64,000 nt of DNA, from NCBI GenBank assembly GCA_903813345.2, contig CAIIXF020000006.1, forward strand, positions 39,752,848-39,816,847, in the 5' to 3' direction. This document shows, piece after piece, positions 1 through 13,031 of the stretch (the first letter of the stretch is position 1; every line of letters begins with the position of its first letter). Made by a program: the position numbers and the translations under genes. The notes beneath the pieces were generated by a model. It had not been told where the DNA came from, did no database searches, and saw nothing but the letters and a program-made list of their open reading frames with translations. This DNA is from Owenia fusiformis. Lineage: Eukaryota; Annelida; Polychaeta; Sabellida; Oweniidae.

Positions 1-191
1 AATAAACTTCATTAACATGTAGTAACACTTTAAATTGTATTAAATACAATAAAATCAGACACTTTATTCAAATTTTAGAGAGAAAATGAGTAATCAAAAG
101 CATGGACAAAGAGAAATTATAAGCATTGGAAGGTAAACAATCATACATATACCAGGCATGATGTTTAGAATATATGCAGCATCAGGTTCTT

Positions 192-397
192 GACATAATC
201 TAGAGAGTCTTTGAATTGCTTTGGAACATAAGTTGTCTTTAACATAATCTAGGGGTTCTTTGAATTGGTTTGGAGCATGGGTTGTCTTTGACATAATCTA
301 GAGAGTCTTTGCATTGCTTTTGAACATGGGTTGTCTTTACCATAATCTAGGGGGTCTTTGAATTGGTTTGGAGCATGGGTTGTCTTTGACATAATCT
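192..397. repeat. Tandem repeat, 49 bp unit, about 4 copies
   Basis: Units starting GACATAATCTAG begin at 192, 241, 290, 339 and (partial) 388, an exact 49 bp spacing, with alternating sequence variants (AGAGAG and AGGGG types). Because 49 is not a multiple of three, the minus-strand open frame over it (94-294) is not protein-like. There are no spacers, so this is a minisatellite and not a CRISPR array. Confidence 0.9.
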
Positions 398-420
398 ATA
401 ATATAATTTAGAACTTATAT

Positions 421-2760
421 GATATGTTTTGCACACCGCATTACTTGTCATACCTATTTAAAAGAACTCTTACTTTTTTGTTTGCAGTTTTTGTAATTTA
501 TATTAGTTTATTTAGCTATATATCTTATGCAGGAATGACTGCTTCTATATTAGGTCTAATTAAACTCTTTTCTCTGACATCCACTATTAAAAACAACCCT
601 TCCCTACATTTTATATCTATGTGTAACCTTTGCTGCCACTTAAGAATTAAAATTAAAACATTAGAATGTGCATAAAAATGATATTTAAAATCAAAAGGCA
701 TATTAACTATTTAACTTTCAATCAATGGATAAAAACAGATAATACAGAGTTTATTAATTTTTTGTACTTTTCCCATAATATGATTATTGCAATTTTATTG
801 GTAAATTGCATTTCAAGAAATCTGATCTTTTATTTTTCCATTTAATCGATTTTATGACTTTTTAATTGAAAGTTGTCAAAAATATATATTTACCCTGAAT
901 CATTTTCTAGATTGTCCACAGATAACAACCTTGGGGTTTTGATACTGGATCGTATAATTAGAAATCTTCTTGACAGATTATGATATGTATACAGCCAATT
1001 TTCTCTCAAAAATGTCTTGGTCAAATAAAATTGTCATCGAAAATGAAAGATGTTCTTTGGATATACCTTGTCTTGAAAGAAAAAAATGTTGATAAAAATA
1101 TAAATTTTCTTTCTAATCCGAATTGGCAACATTTAAAAAAAACATTCAGCAAAAATTATCAATATTTAAGCAAAATAAAATAGTTTCATTTCCTCCCTTC
1201 ACAATGTCGTAATCTGATAAAAAAAAACTGAAAATGAACAGGAATATATGGGCCAATTTACCCATTCTTTATATAGAACATCAATACTTTGACCCAATCC
1301 CTCATGTTAACAATGATGTCAGCAGCATTCCATCATTTTGGAAAAATGGGATGTTTTAGCTGAAAAAAATGGTGACGACATTTGAAGGAACATGTTGAAA
1401 TACCTTGATCTCCTAGTAAGGAGACATCGCAGTTTGACTTGAAATTCAACAGCCGCGATCGCTAAGAAATGTAGAATAAATTGAAATATCAGATGTGATT
1501 ACTAAGTCAATGTCAGTTGCAATTATTATGTCAGTCGTAACATGGAAATGAAAGTGCCGAATAACCAAAACACAGACTTCTTAATTGAGTTTAGTTGTGT
1601 TCAATGTTCAAACATTTACACAACTAAGTAAGGTAAATTATGGGACATATTACGGGACAAATTGGCACTATGCTCTTGCGCCACATAAGGCTACCTCTGA
1701 CCTCAAATTGCCAACTTAAATTCTTAAATTGTGTTATAATGACGACTAACAATAAACTGTTAAGTAAGTCACACTGCAAAAAACTATGAAAATCATAGGA
1801 AATATTACCGTAGATATGGCAATGTAGATGGTGAGGTAATCTAATATATCCTATAATTACCAGCTGTTTTATATTGGTATATATTTTTTTTCCGAATAAA
1901 TCGGTGTAATATAACATCTTATTTAAAGTATAGAAGAAAATAATTAAATATAAACGTTTTTCTTGCATCTTATACTTCTTCTAAACGCGTATAATAATTT
2001 CTCGACTAAGATTGCATTGTATTATATTCTACAATAAAAAAAATTATTATTACATTATTCTAGGACTTCAGCCTATTATTCGGCGAATAACCGGTTCTGA
2101 GAGTGTGTAACCTATTATTCGGCAAATAACCTGTTCTGATATTTTAATTGTTTACTTAGCGGGCGCCAAGCGTCTGGAACCTAAACATGAACGGTAAATA
2201 TTTTGATTGTGACTGATTACTAAACGCAAAAATGCGAGTAGTTCAAGTTTTCTCTTTTTTATCAGAATTCATCGCCATTCAAAACAATTTCAATATAAAA
2301 CTCATTATGTAAAATGTTTAGCTAATCGGAATAAACTATTTGTGACTATTAACCACCGCCCGATCCTTTCAAAAGAGATACAAGGATATTTTGTCTCAAT
2401 CCACTTACCTCATTTTATGTAACTAAAATATATTTTATGATTTAAAATATTTTAATGAAATGAACGGTTCAATAAAAATCGCGTAAAGATGCCTAAAACA
2501 TAACGCTGAGCGTCCGTTGAGCAGTTGCTGTAACCAGTTAAAGTTAAGATCTCGGCCATAGAATGTAAAATGAAACTGTATAAATGCAACATTGCGCTTT
2601 TTGATCGGATAAAATGAGGCGTCGATTTCTGCAAGAAAATTCAACAAATCTAGAAGATTTTTTTTCAAGATAAAGAGAAAGTTTACTCTTGAATTGCTTA
2701 AAGAATACAGTAGGCGCTGCAAACATCATGACATCTAATAAAAGGGTTCATCGTCACCAA
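421..2760. other. Non-coding stretch, no gene recognised
   Basis: AT-rich sequence with only short chance reading frames. At 2070-2140 a short motif (CCTATTATTCGGC...AATAACC) occurs twice, and a similar motif recurs near 16370-16500, which suggests a degraded dispersed repeat. Nothing else was recognised. Confidence 0.5.
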
Positions 2761-2765
2761 TGTGC

Positions 2766-3240
2766 AAAAGGCAATGTTTTTGCTATAAATCAGTGATCTA
2801 CACGAGCCGAAAACAAATACTTATAAGGGACGTTATTATCACAAAACTAATGTTATTGCTTTCTTGTTAGTTTAATGTACATGTACACGTACCATACGAA
2901 TGCGGTTGCCGTGAACGGGGAAGGGGGGGGGGGGGGGTAATACATACGATGGAACAAATTCACGAATTCGTATATTTTAAAAAGGAATTCAATAACTCTG
3001 AAGAGTGAAATGGGAAAATTTGGAGTAATTATATGAAATAAAATGAAGTAACATATCATTATCATGTCTTTAGACACATTACTCCCCCCCCCCGTTCAAT
3101 TTGTATAGCCCTATAACGCATGAAAACTTATTTTAAAAAGCAAGCAAGGACATTCATTTTGATGATCACTTTACTAACATGTATTTAAATCACAGGTCGT
3201 GTAGATCCCCGTGGTTTGATTTATAGCAAAAACATTGGCT
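2766..3240. mobile_element. Foldback (TIR) element, about 470 bp
   Basis: The left end (GGCAATGTTTTTGCTATAAATCA, then a TCTACACGA segment) is matched in inverted orientation at about 3197-3240. Inside, GAACGGGG followed by a long G run near 2915-2938 is mirrored by a C run followed by CGTTC near 3084-3102. No coding capacity and no clear target-site duplication were found. This fits a non-autonomous foldback transposon of unknown family. Confidence 0.55.
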
Positions 3241-5949
3241 TCAGACAGTGGGCGGAGCGGTCTCCCGATGTTTTCGTCCAGTACAGTTGTCAGAATTCCC
3301 GGGCGGAAAATACGCCCGGCAATACGTCTTTTAAAATCCAAATAGAACTTTAATATATGTTATGGTATTTTTAATCACATGGTACTGAATCGACCAATCA
3401 AATAGCAGTTTATAGCAATGACACTAGGCTATTATTAACATTGGTACGCTATTCCAGTGAGCGATGCGGTCTCCCGACGGCAAGCGACTGACATTCTGAA
3501 CAGCCTATTCCATGACACAATTCTAGGTTTCTCCCTTGGTCCCTAGTGATATTTTGAGCTATAGGCCTAATGAGAGATTATACAAAAATTAAAAAATGGG
3601 AAAAATAGGGCGGGCAATCCAAACTTTAATAAATGGTCCATGATCATTTAATGGCCGCTTTGCACTCATTGTTGCACCTTTAATATATGTTGTTTTTTTA
3701 TTATATGGTACTGTTAAATTGTGCATGGTATTAACTATAGAACAATTTTACAAGGTCAGTGAGAAGAAGAGTGTCCTTTAACATACTCTCTGACTTATGT
3801 GAAAACCTCCCTCTTATGATGGCCTACCTGATGTGAGCGATCCCTACACTATCGAGGCAGGAATTATTCAAGGAGCAAATTCTGCTTAAACCGTAGTATA
3901 GTTTACAACATCAATGGATATAATTACACAGTCACATACGTTGTTATTAAATTCAGAAACTTTTACGGCCGGAGTGTATTGTCGGATTTTAAACTTGATA
4001 TTGTTTATTGGATTGTAATCTAGATTCTTCTCCTATTTTTTTTATTTGGGAACGTATATCTTTTGTTATTATGTATGTATGTATCTGTTATTCCCGATTT
4101 CAAATCTCAGATCGGATTTACTCTTCATAAAGTTCAAAAGACGAGAGCGTTTGTTTAAATAAATAAATTAATAACGCAAACCACGTTCTTAAAGTTTTTA
4201 TTCAGAATCGTACATGTATTTTATATTCAGTACTTTTTATTTATTAGTTACACTGACAAGCGGGCACATACAGGTTTGTTGCAAGACCATTTCTGCCAAG
4301 GACCGTATTTTGGGTTTATGACGGGGATATTGCTCGAGCTTGAAAATAAAAGGCATGTTCTTATACCTGTATTCTGTTCCTTGATTGTGTATGAAGTTGC
4401 GCTGCACGCCAAACGTTAATATTGTTAAAACACTTAAAATAAAACTTTATTCCTTTCAATTTACATAAAAATGAAACAGATTAGATTCGAATTCCAGTCA
4501 CACCAGCCACTGATCAAAGGAAGTACAAACATCTAGACTAATCAAATGTCTGAGAATTTGATAACTGTCTGGGATCCAATGTTAATTTTATTGAATCAAG
4601 AAAAGTATAAAGATGAATTTTGAACTTTTAGAGGGAAAAGCCAAATATGCATTGTAAACCTAAAAATAATTCATTATAGTGTCACTTGTGAACTCCACAT
4701 TTCATAACATTTATATTAATAAAACGAAAAAGCACAACCCTAATGAGGTCGTATCGGCGCTAAACGGCCCTCGCAATAAAAACGCATTGAAGTAGGGAAT
4801 GCTTGGTAAATTCTTCCGAGACAGACTTTTGCTATTTCAAAATTGAAATATGCCAAATTCCTATGAAATAATCTAATCACCACGCGATTTTTTTCCCTGG
4901 GTTTTACTCTATTTCAAATTTACTAGAAACATGTTTATTTGAGTTTGTGATGATTGCGTTTGCTTCTCACGAGTTCATTGAAAAGTCCAGTAAAACTTCG
5001 GAGATCAAAAGACTAATTAGGCACCCGATTGCGAAAGTTTGATTGCATTTGATCGCCGGGATTTTACAAGCGTATTGTTTAATAAGCGATCGTGTTTTTG
5101 AATCTTGATAACTTCCTATTTTAAGTTTTGGGTTGGAACTGGAAGCAAGAGTATGTCGGCCTTTCTCAAGTCCACATAATGAAACAATACCCCTTTATAT
5201 CAGTCCAATTGGGTTTTGCATAAGCATACCAGTTTTATATTGCAAAGATAACTATGATTAATAGACTATATAAAAGCATCATGATAAACCATGGCATCTC
5301 ATGTCTGCTCAGCATGTTTCAGGTGAAAAAGAAAGATACCAAGAGTATTAGAATGACATAAAAGGGTTTTGTTTGGTATTCAAAATAATTGTAAATAACA
5401 TTTAATTCATCATACAATTAATAATTATGATGCATCAATTAATACAATGTACATGAAATTCGTCTGTTTAATATAATATTCATTTCAGGATAGCGGGATG
5501 CTACGAGAGGGATAGCAGGAAGAGAGGCGAGGCCGAAGGGGTTGGTGCAAGCCTTCACTACAGACAGGAGTAAATGCATTGTGGAATTCGACGCAGTTCT
5601 GAAAAATATTTAGTTATAATTAATTCAATGAATGCATTGGACCATTTGCAACCACAACTGACTTTCGAATCCCAAGAGTCAGTGGGTTACTTGGCGTTCA
5701 TACATCATGTTAATTTTCAGTTACTTGTTTCATTGTTTATATTTGAAAGTTAATAATTAAGGGTTTGCGTTATCTTTCAGAAATGTATTAAGAGAGATTC
5801 AGCTACATGCATTTAGCAAAACCTGAACGTGTAATATTGTGACCCTAAGCAAAATTTTCCCCCATCCAACGGTTTATAATAATAACAACTTACCTAAGAT
5901 CTTTATACTAAACTAGTCAAATTTAAAGACAACTTTGAGAGATATACCC
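3241..5949. other. Non-coding stretch, no gene recognised
   Basis: I see no exon with family resemblance here on either strand. Two partly similar segments (GCGGTCTCCCGA near 3255 and 3466) suggest an old local duplication. Confidence 0.45.
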
Positions 5950-6150
5950 CAGACCCGTAGCCAGGATTGCCAAGGGGGGGTTCACTTTTTGATGAATTCC
6001 AGGGGGGTTCACTTGTGACAATTTTGATCCAAAAATGGCCAAAATCACTAAAAAATGCTCGGAAAACTGCATAATTTTCAGAGAATTTTTGGCCAGGGGG
6101 GGGGGTCGCCCGAACCCATCGAACCCCCCCCCCCCCTGGCTACAGGCCTG
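5950..6150. mobile_element. CGTAGCC-tipped small DNA transposon, complete copy, 5 bp TSD
   Basis: Starts CAGACCCGTAGCCAGGATT and ends CCTGGCTACAGGCCTG (inverted ends). It is flanked by TACCC on both sides (5945-5949 and 6151-6155). The left inner arm has a G run and the right arm a C run. There is no coding capacity. It is one of several copies in this window (see 7347, 14206, 21293, 54433, 62314). Confidence 0.8.
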
Positions 6151-6498
6151 TACCCCAGGGAAAAATAAGTTTTACGCGTTCACCTAAAGAACGTGTAGCT
6201 TAACCTCTCTATTGTTTTATTACAGTTGGTGGCGATCGTGACAATTTCGAAGACAAAAGGCTCTATATTAGCAATATTGAAATAGATTTATTGTTTTTGC
6301 ATGTTACATAATATAAGCTTATATTGTTACAGTTTATAGCATGCTCTTTTTATTAATTTCGATAGAAAAATGTTGCACTGCTGCCGCTGCAGATATTTAT
6401 TTCTTATGATTACTTAGCAAATATTTCACTCTATTGTGGTGAATACCTGTACATCTTTCAAAAGTGATACTACGTGTACTAGTTTTTCACGAATCCCC

Positions 6499-6778
6499 AG
6501 GGGCGGATCCAGGAACCGACAAGGGGGGGGGCCCAAATTTCTGGTCAGGAAAAAAATTTTGGGCCCCTAAAATCCAAAAGTGGGCCCAAATTTAGAAATT
6601 TTGAGGCCTGAAATTAAAAAATTAGGCCTTCAAAGGCCCAGTAATGACCAAAAAGGCCCACTTTTTGGGGCCTGAAGGCCTTGTTTGGCCCAAAAAAATT
6701 TTTGGGCCCAATTTTTTTTTCTGGGCCCACCCAAGGGGGGGGGCCGGGCCCCCAGCCCCCCCTCCCTAATCCGCCAGT
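6499..6778. mobile_element. hAT-like MITE, 280 bp, 8 bp TSD
   Basis: Ends are AGGGGCGGATCCAGG and, inverted, ACTGGCGGATTAGGG. The flanks are an exact 8 bp duplication GAATCCCC (6491-6498 and 6779-6786). An 8 bp TSD with a (C)A(G/C)NGGCGGAT tip is typical of hAT elements. The inside consists of GGGCCCAAATTT-type palindromic runs with no coding capacity. Confidence 0.8.
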
Positions 6779-6786
6779 GAATCCCC

Positions 6787-6813
6787 CCTGTCAAATCCTG
6801 GCTACGGGCCTGA
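6787..6813. mobile_element. Right-end scrap of a CGTAGCC-tipped element
   Basis: AAATCCTGGCTACGGGCCTG at about 6793-6812 is the right terminus of the family at 5950 and 7347. The left part is missing. The hAT-like MITE sits directly to its left, so the two insertions were adjacent or nested. Confidence 0.5.
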
Positions 6814-7346
6814 GATAAATAAAATAAACGAAATATTTGTTTTATTATATGACTGTCCAGCTTACATTCTCAATAATACCTTAGGAAGACGAAATTAATC
6901 TTACTCAACATGTCGGAGCTATTTATTATTCAATACTCAGTATTGATACTGGGATTTCGTCATATTCTTTTCATGAAAAATGTATTGAGCGTTTTGTGGA
7001 GAGAAAATTGGATATTAAATTATGATATAAAGCACCCTATCATTACAAAATAATTTCATACAATGTTTTATTGCATTGTAAAATTGAAGAATGTCAGTTA
7101 TGGAACTGAATGGGGGGGGGGGATTCAGGCCCAAAGTCAGTTTTTCTACATTTTGAGCAGTGAACACGTGCTTTTGGGCGAAAGTTTTCATTGTTAAATG
7201 TGACCCCTGGAATTTTTCAAAAAGGTTTCATGCTGAATGTTGATATTCATTTTGGAACACCACTACGACTGGCCCGCTATTGCTCAAGTCATATAGTAAA
7301 ATATAAGACTTCTAAACAAGTAGTTATACCCTTAGAACAAGGTGGT

Positions 7347-7568
7347 CAGGCCCGTAGCCAGGATTTACCAAGGGGGGGGGGGTTCAGTTTTCAAAAATTT
7401 CCAGGGGGGGTTCACATTTGACAATTTTGGCATAAAATTTGGCTAAAATCACTTGAGAAGTGCTCAAAATGGTGAAAAACTGCATGATTTTGAAAGAATT
7501 TTTGGCCAGGGGGGGGGGGTTCGTCCGAACCCTGCGAAGCCCCCCCCCCCCTCCTGGCTACGGGCCTG
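7347..7568. mobile_element. CGTAGCC-tipped small DNA transposon, complete copy, 5 bp TSD
   Basis: Termini CAGGCCCGTAGCCAGGATT and CCTGGCTACGGGCCTG, with a 5 bp TSD GTGGT (7342-7346 and 7569-7573). This is the cleanest copy of the family in the window (222 bp). Long G and C homopolymers sit just inside the ends. Confidence 0.85.
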
Positions 7569-7943
7569 GTGGTTTTTGTGGTTGTCTTGTTCTGCTTTTA
7601 GGGATTGCTTCACATGATGGATTTGATACACTTGTATTATAATCGGAAACAAAAGTTTTATATTTGTCAAAACAATAAGTATTATTAAAATAACAAACAA
7701 AAGATTATTCATTAATCCATCAATTTCCCTGTTCAGCGGATGTTTGGCTACTTTAATTACGAGAAAGTCTAAAGATCATCCAGGACTCTGATTACAGCAG
7801 AAGTCGTCTAGGACTCTGATTATAGAAAATATCGTCTCAGCCTTTGATTACAGAGATTTTCTAGGTTTTCACCTTTAGACCCACCTTGTGGATTGGGTGT
7901 ATTATGAGCTTTCGAGAAATCAATGACAATATTTGCCCTTTCA

Positions 7944-8102
7944 GGCCCGTAGCCATTTTCCAGTGATGGGGGCAGGGGGTCCAAGTTAAACAACATTGGT
8001 CATCACTTAAGTTAAAAGAGCTCAGAATCATGAAAAACTGCACGATTTTAAATAAACTTTGGAGAAAGGTGATGATTGAACCCCCTCCCCCTTCAAATGC
8101 AA
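7944..8102. mobile_element. Diverged CGTAGCC-tipped element
   Basis: It begins CAGGCCCGTAGCCATTTTCC and carries the family's internal GAAAAACTGCACGATTTT-like block, then a C-rich segment. The right terminus is not recognisable, so this is probably an older or truncated copy. Confidence 0.5.
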
Positions 8103-8119
8103 TGGAGGTCAATTGCAAT

Positions 8120-8880
8120 TATATTCGAGGGTCGCCATTTGAATGAAAGAAAAGCATAAATTAAATATTAAAACTTCCCACATTTTCACGTCTTTGCCTC
8201 TCTATGTTTGAATTTTTATTTTCTTATCCTTCAGGAAAAAAACTAATGTGACTTGATCTAGCGTATCCTATACCCCAAAGGTCTATCTATAATTATTTTT
8301 GAAAAACCCCTCCCATAGAAAGAATACCGGAGGAGGTGGAAATGGCTTCCAAACCCTACAAATTAATGTTACCAGAGACTTCAAAGCCCTGCAAAGTAGA
8401 CGCACGTTTGCGTATATGGATTGAATACTTCACGTGGCAAAAGTTCTAAACTGATATTTTTGGGAGTGGTGACTTAGACAATGTCTTGAAACATCACCTG
8501 TATTAAACACGCACATGTCATGCAATCTGTGTTTATGGTGAGAGGTCTCGGTCGGGGGGCCTAGGAGACAAGGTCTAGTAGCTAAGCTTCCCCTAACCAC
8601 CGTCAGTACTCCTGTGACGGGTAGTGTATATTTGGTAGATCCTAGGGTAATGACATTGGTGTGTTATTCCCTATCTTCATTCACGTAGAGAGAGGCCGGA
8701 CATCCCGATCCTGTAGCGGATCTTCTCCCTTATATGTTGGTCATTATAAGGGCCCAAGATGTTTCGAACTCATGGGGGTATCCCATGATTGTTCTTCCTC
8801 AGCGGCCGAATGAATGTTGTATGTGATTTATTGTGATTTTATTGTGAATGATAATGCTGTTTTATTTCTATCATTCAGTT
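8120..8880. other. Non-coding stretch left of the satellite array
   Basis: No recognisable gene. The segment 8550-8830 has a higher G+C content than its surroundings and could belong to the same repeated sequence as the T/G-rich array that follows. No family was recognised. Confidence 0.4.
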
Positions 8881-10640
8881 GTATTTTAATAGGTTTCCCG
8901 TATTCGTTTTTAGCGGGAGGGGTGGTTGTTTATGCGTATTGGTTTATTGCATAAAGGCGTGGTCAGTTTATTGATGAATTTTGGTTTGGTTTGGTTTGTG
9001 GTTAAGCCATATGCTCATGTATGTTATATGTTGATATTAAGTGTATTTAAAGGGTTGTTGGCTTGTTTGTGTTTGGTTGTATTTTGTGGCATTTTGTGGT
9101 GTTTTCAATTTGTTGGGTTGGTGTGCGTTTGGCGGTGTCTGTGGTGGGTTGAGGGTAGGTACATTACATTTTGGTGGTCCAGGTGGTAAGTTTACTGTTT
9201 CAGCTTTCTGTTGGTATATGTGATATGTTGCTAGCATATCTTGTTGTTGAGATATTAACTTGAATGAATGGTTTAATGGCCCGTATTTTAAATATTTTGG
9301 TTTTCCGATATTTGTGTTTTATCGGGAGGGTGTATGTGTATTGGTTAATTGCATCGGGGTATGGTCGGTTCAATGTTGAAATTGGATTTGGTTGTTTTGT
9401 TCATTGTTTCAGCTTCATGGTCAGGTATATGTTATGTTCATATTGTGTGTATTAGAAGAGTTGTTGCCTTTTTCGTGTTTGGTCGTGTTTTGGTGTTTTC
9501 GGCATTTTGCGGTATTTTCGATTTGTTGAGTTGGTTTGAGTTTGGTGGTGACTAGGATGGGTCTATGGTAGGTAAATTGTCTTTTGATGGTTCAGGTGGC
9601 TTGTTTAATGTTTTAGCTTTCCGTTGGTGTGTGCATTATGTTCGTGGCATATCTTGTTGTTGAGATATTAACTTTAATGTAGGGTTTGATGGCCCGTATT
9701 TAAAATATTTTGATTTTCCCATATTTGTGTTTTATCGGGAGGGTGTATGTGTATTGGTTAATTGCATCGGGGTATGGTCGGCTCAATGTTGAAATTGGAT
9801 TTGGTTGTTTTGTTCATTGTTTCAGCTTCATGGTCAGGTATATGTTATGTTCATATTGTGTGTATTAGAAGAGTTGTTGCCTTTTTCGTGTTTGGTCGTG
9901 TTTTGGTGTTTTCGGCATATTGCGGTATTTTCGATTTGTTGAGTTGGTTTGAGTTTGGTGGTGACTAGGATGGGTCTATGGTAGGTAAATTGTCTTTTGA
10001 TGCTTCAGGTGGCTTGTTTAATGTTTTAGCTTTCCGTTGGTGTGTGCATTATGTTCGTGGCATATCTCGTTGTTGAGATATTAACTTGAATGAAGGGTTT
10101 GATGGCCCGTATTTCAAATATTTGATTTTCTCATATTTGTGTTTTATCGGGAGGGTGTATGCGTATTGGTTGATTGCATCATGGTATGGTCAGTTCGATG
10201 TTGAAATTTTAATTTGGTTGTTTTGTTCATTGTGTCGGCTTCATGGCCAGGTATATGTAATGTTCATATTGTGTGTATTAGGAGGGTTGTTAACTTTCCT
10301 GTGTTAGGAAGTGTTTTGGTGTTTTCGGCATTTTGCGGTATTTTCGATTCTTTAAGTTGGTTTGAGTTTGGCGGTGTTTAGGGTAGGTCTATGATCGGTA
10401 AATCGTTTTTCTGTTGGTTCAGGCGGCTTGTTTAATGTTTTTGCTTCCTGTTGGTTTGTGTATTATGTTCGTGGCATATCTTGTTGTTGAGATATTAACT
10501 TGGATGTAGGGTTTAATTGTCCGTATTTCAAATATTTTGATTTTCCCATATTTGTGTTGTATCGGGATGCATATTGGTTGATTGTGTCTGTGTGTGGTTG
10601 GTTTATTGTTTAAGTCTGGTCTGATTGTGTTGTTTTTCCG
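8880..10640. repeat. Satellite-like tandem array, about 413 bp unit, about 4.3 copies
   Basis: The marker TTTTATCGGGAGGGTGTATG and related blocks recur near 8905, 9325, 9737, 10145 and (partial) 10560, giving a spacing of about 413 bp. Units 2 and 3 are nearly identical and the outer units have diverged. The plus strand is extremely T+G rich with few C residues. The 66-73 codon frames inside the units are by-products of this composition, since they do not hold across all copies. Confidence 0.85.
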
Positions 10641-11757
10641 TTGTAGAGAACGGGTGTTTCGTTCTATTCTTTGTATGAAATAAGTATTTTAATCTAAGTT
10701 TTCTGGTAAAACTTAGAATGTCAGTCGGGAGTTCCCGCTCTAGTGTTTTTAAGTTTGGGGTGGGAATAAACTTGAGTCCCTTAGAGAGAACAGAGTGTTC
10801 TGCTTCTGACGGTGTGTAATCCGACAAGTAATCAACGAGCTTAGTTTTCGCTGCTTTGGTTTTGTGTGTTTTATGAGTGTCTGAAAGGATGTATTGTTTT
10901 TTTGGCTTTGTAAAGTTTGTTGTTGCGTTTCCTAGCCATATTGGTGGTTAGGTTGATTCTTAGTTGTCAGTGGTACGTGTTATATGTGTATCAGTGGCCA
11001 ATTATGTATCTAGGTCACTGTAATTATGTGTGTATCAGGTATGTTCCTTAATTAAGTGTGGTCACTATGGGAGTGGTGATTAAGAAGATAATGGGAAGAT
11101 TCCCTTGTTAGAATGTATATTTTGAAGTGTTGGTTTCGTGTTGGTTGTTATGAAGTAATTGTTTATATTTTGGTTTGGAAAGTGTTTTCCAGTCGGGGTA
11201 TTATTTGGTTGGTTGTTTATGAGTAAATGTATATTGTTTTAATTTGCGAATTGGAGTTTGCGCGTGTCTCCAAACTGTTGTAAGGTGTATATGTTTTTTG
11301 TTGCCAGGTCGGCAAGATTGTTATATGTTTGGCACGCTGCTAAGGAAAGTTCGAAACACCAAGTATGGTAAGATGGTGCAGCCTCTCATGTACGAAAATG
11401 TGTATGATCTTTAATGAAATATACAGGGTAGTTTTAATTTTGATCTATTTTATTCATTCACGTTTTCGCAGATTATTTGGAACATTTAGAAAGAAGCAAA
11501 CAAAGGCTTTTGTATGTACGGTGACAATTAATTTAAACATTTTGGCAATTTCATACCGTCCTTTGAAATAATATTGTCAGCTACAGGCGATGCTAATCGA
11601 CTTGTTGATTCTAAGTGATTAAAATACATATCACGTAGAAAATATCACTTTGAAGATTTAACAGATTTATTTTGATCTTAAAATGTTGACTAAATTTATT
11701 TGTATATTTTATAAATACATAACGAGCTAACTTTTCGTTTGAGTATTGGGTTTGATT
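10640..11757. other. T/G-rich non-coding stretch right of the satellite
   Basis: The strong T+G bias of the array continues to about 11340 without clear unit structure, then the sequence becomes ordinary AT-rich DNA. No gene was recognised. Confidence 0.4.
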
Positions 11758-11838
11758 TACCCTGCTTGCAGAGTCTAGTTAAACTACGGAAGACGGAGCT
11801 CTCTTTTAAGAAGTGAAGTCGAACGAATGCAAAGGGTA
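11758..11838. mobile_element. Ultra-short TIR element, copy A (81 bp), 9 bp TSD
   Basis: It begins TACCCTGC and ends GCAAAGGGTA, so the tips are inverted. It is flanked by GGTTTGATT at 11749-11757 and 11839-11847. It shares a core (AGCTCTCTT...AAGTGAAGTCGAACGAATGC) with copies at 18829-18900 and, inverted, 40444-40503. Three independent 9 bp TSDs show this is a mobile unit. A 9 bp TSD is usual for Mutator-like elements, but that assignment is inference. Confidence 0.85.
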
Positions 11839-11847
11839 GGTTTGATT

Positions 11848-13031
11848 TAAGTTAATGTAAATTATTGCCGATTGTATTGTTCAGATGGCACTGTGTGTTT
11901 ACCCCCCCCCCCCCTTCTGAGGGGCCCCGCCTCGATGTGGTTACTGTAAAGGATCAAATGTATTTACTGACATTTGGCAACTGCTTTAAATTGCCTGCTT
12001 GACTGAGAGTTTTATCATTCGACGGATGCTTTGAATCCCATTAGTGCTTGAACCAACCCCCGGGAACCAACCTTCGTCCTTCCCAACGTTGTATTTTCCT
12101 TTCAAAATCAGACTGAAAGAAGAAACAAGTTAAGTTTGGAGAAATGTTTTGGCATGTTCATGATTCGTTAAACAACCGTTAAATGATCAACGAGGCATTG
12201 TTGCTTCATGATATTGAGTGATGCATACAATGCATTACACCTCGGGGCATTACATTCTTTGGCCAGATAATGATTCCGTATTCCAAATTTCTCAGGTCCG
12301 AAATCAAATTAAAATGAAGCTAGCGTCCCGGACGCTCTTTATTTCCAGATTTATTTACAATCTTTACTTCTGTACTTCAGAGTATGTTCTACTCCCCTTG
12401 CCAATGTCTTAGTCCGCCCCTGTGAACCACCTTGATAATGTCCCCTCCCGGGTGTCGCCTTGTCACCCCCCCCCCTCCAGATCCACCAATTGTTTTAAAC
12501 CATGCTGCCTATATTAATATTATCATATAATCAATCTGGCATCCGTTTGAGTTTTCTAACCCTGCTATAAAGGATGGTATCTAGAATGGTATCTTACACT
12601 TTTTTCTGAATGTTGATATCCCAAAACATATCTTTAGTTTATCAGCACATACTGGACACAATATAACGAGTATACACATTGTAATATAGATAAGAGAATA
12701 TTGGGGAAAATTACAATCCCTTTGATCAAATTATTAAGATTTAATCTCCAGCTGAGGTGCAATCAAAGTATTGATACACATAATTAGCAATCAGAAAGAT
12801 GCTCTAAGTTAGATTAAAGTTTCCAAATACCTTTGTTGTAACATCTTATTTCAAAAGAATGGATTTAGAGAGTATTGATGAATGGATGAATTCATATTCA
12901 TATCAAACATTCACAATTATAATTTACAGTGGAATTCCTTCAATAAATGCAACATATTTACCATTTAAGATATCTTATTGGACTTTCCGCATAATGATAA
13001 AATGTTGATGATATAGTTTTCGGTAAAACCA
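11848..13031. other. Non-coding stretch, no gene recognised
   Basis: Contains C-rich runs (11901-11914 and 12466-12477) and no exon-like segment with family resemblance. ACCCTGCTATAA at about 12560 resembles the tip of the foldback element at 48409. Confidence 0.4.

Noticed and set aside
192-397. Regular 49 bp repeats as a possible CRISPR array
   Set aside because: Units are contiguous without unique spacers and the genome is clearly eukaryotic.
9349-9968. Two nearly identical 68-codon hydrophobic frames
   Set aside because: They repeat because the DNA is a 413 bp tandem array, and the frame is not kept in the other units.
8540-11350. T/G-rich region as a possible LTR retroelement
   Set aside because: No paired terminal repeats, primer-binding site or polymerase-like translation could be found.
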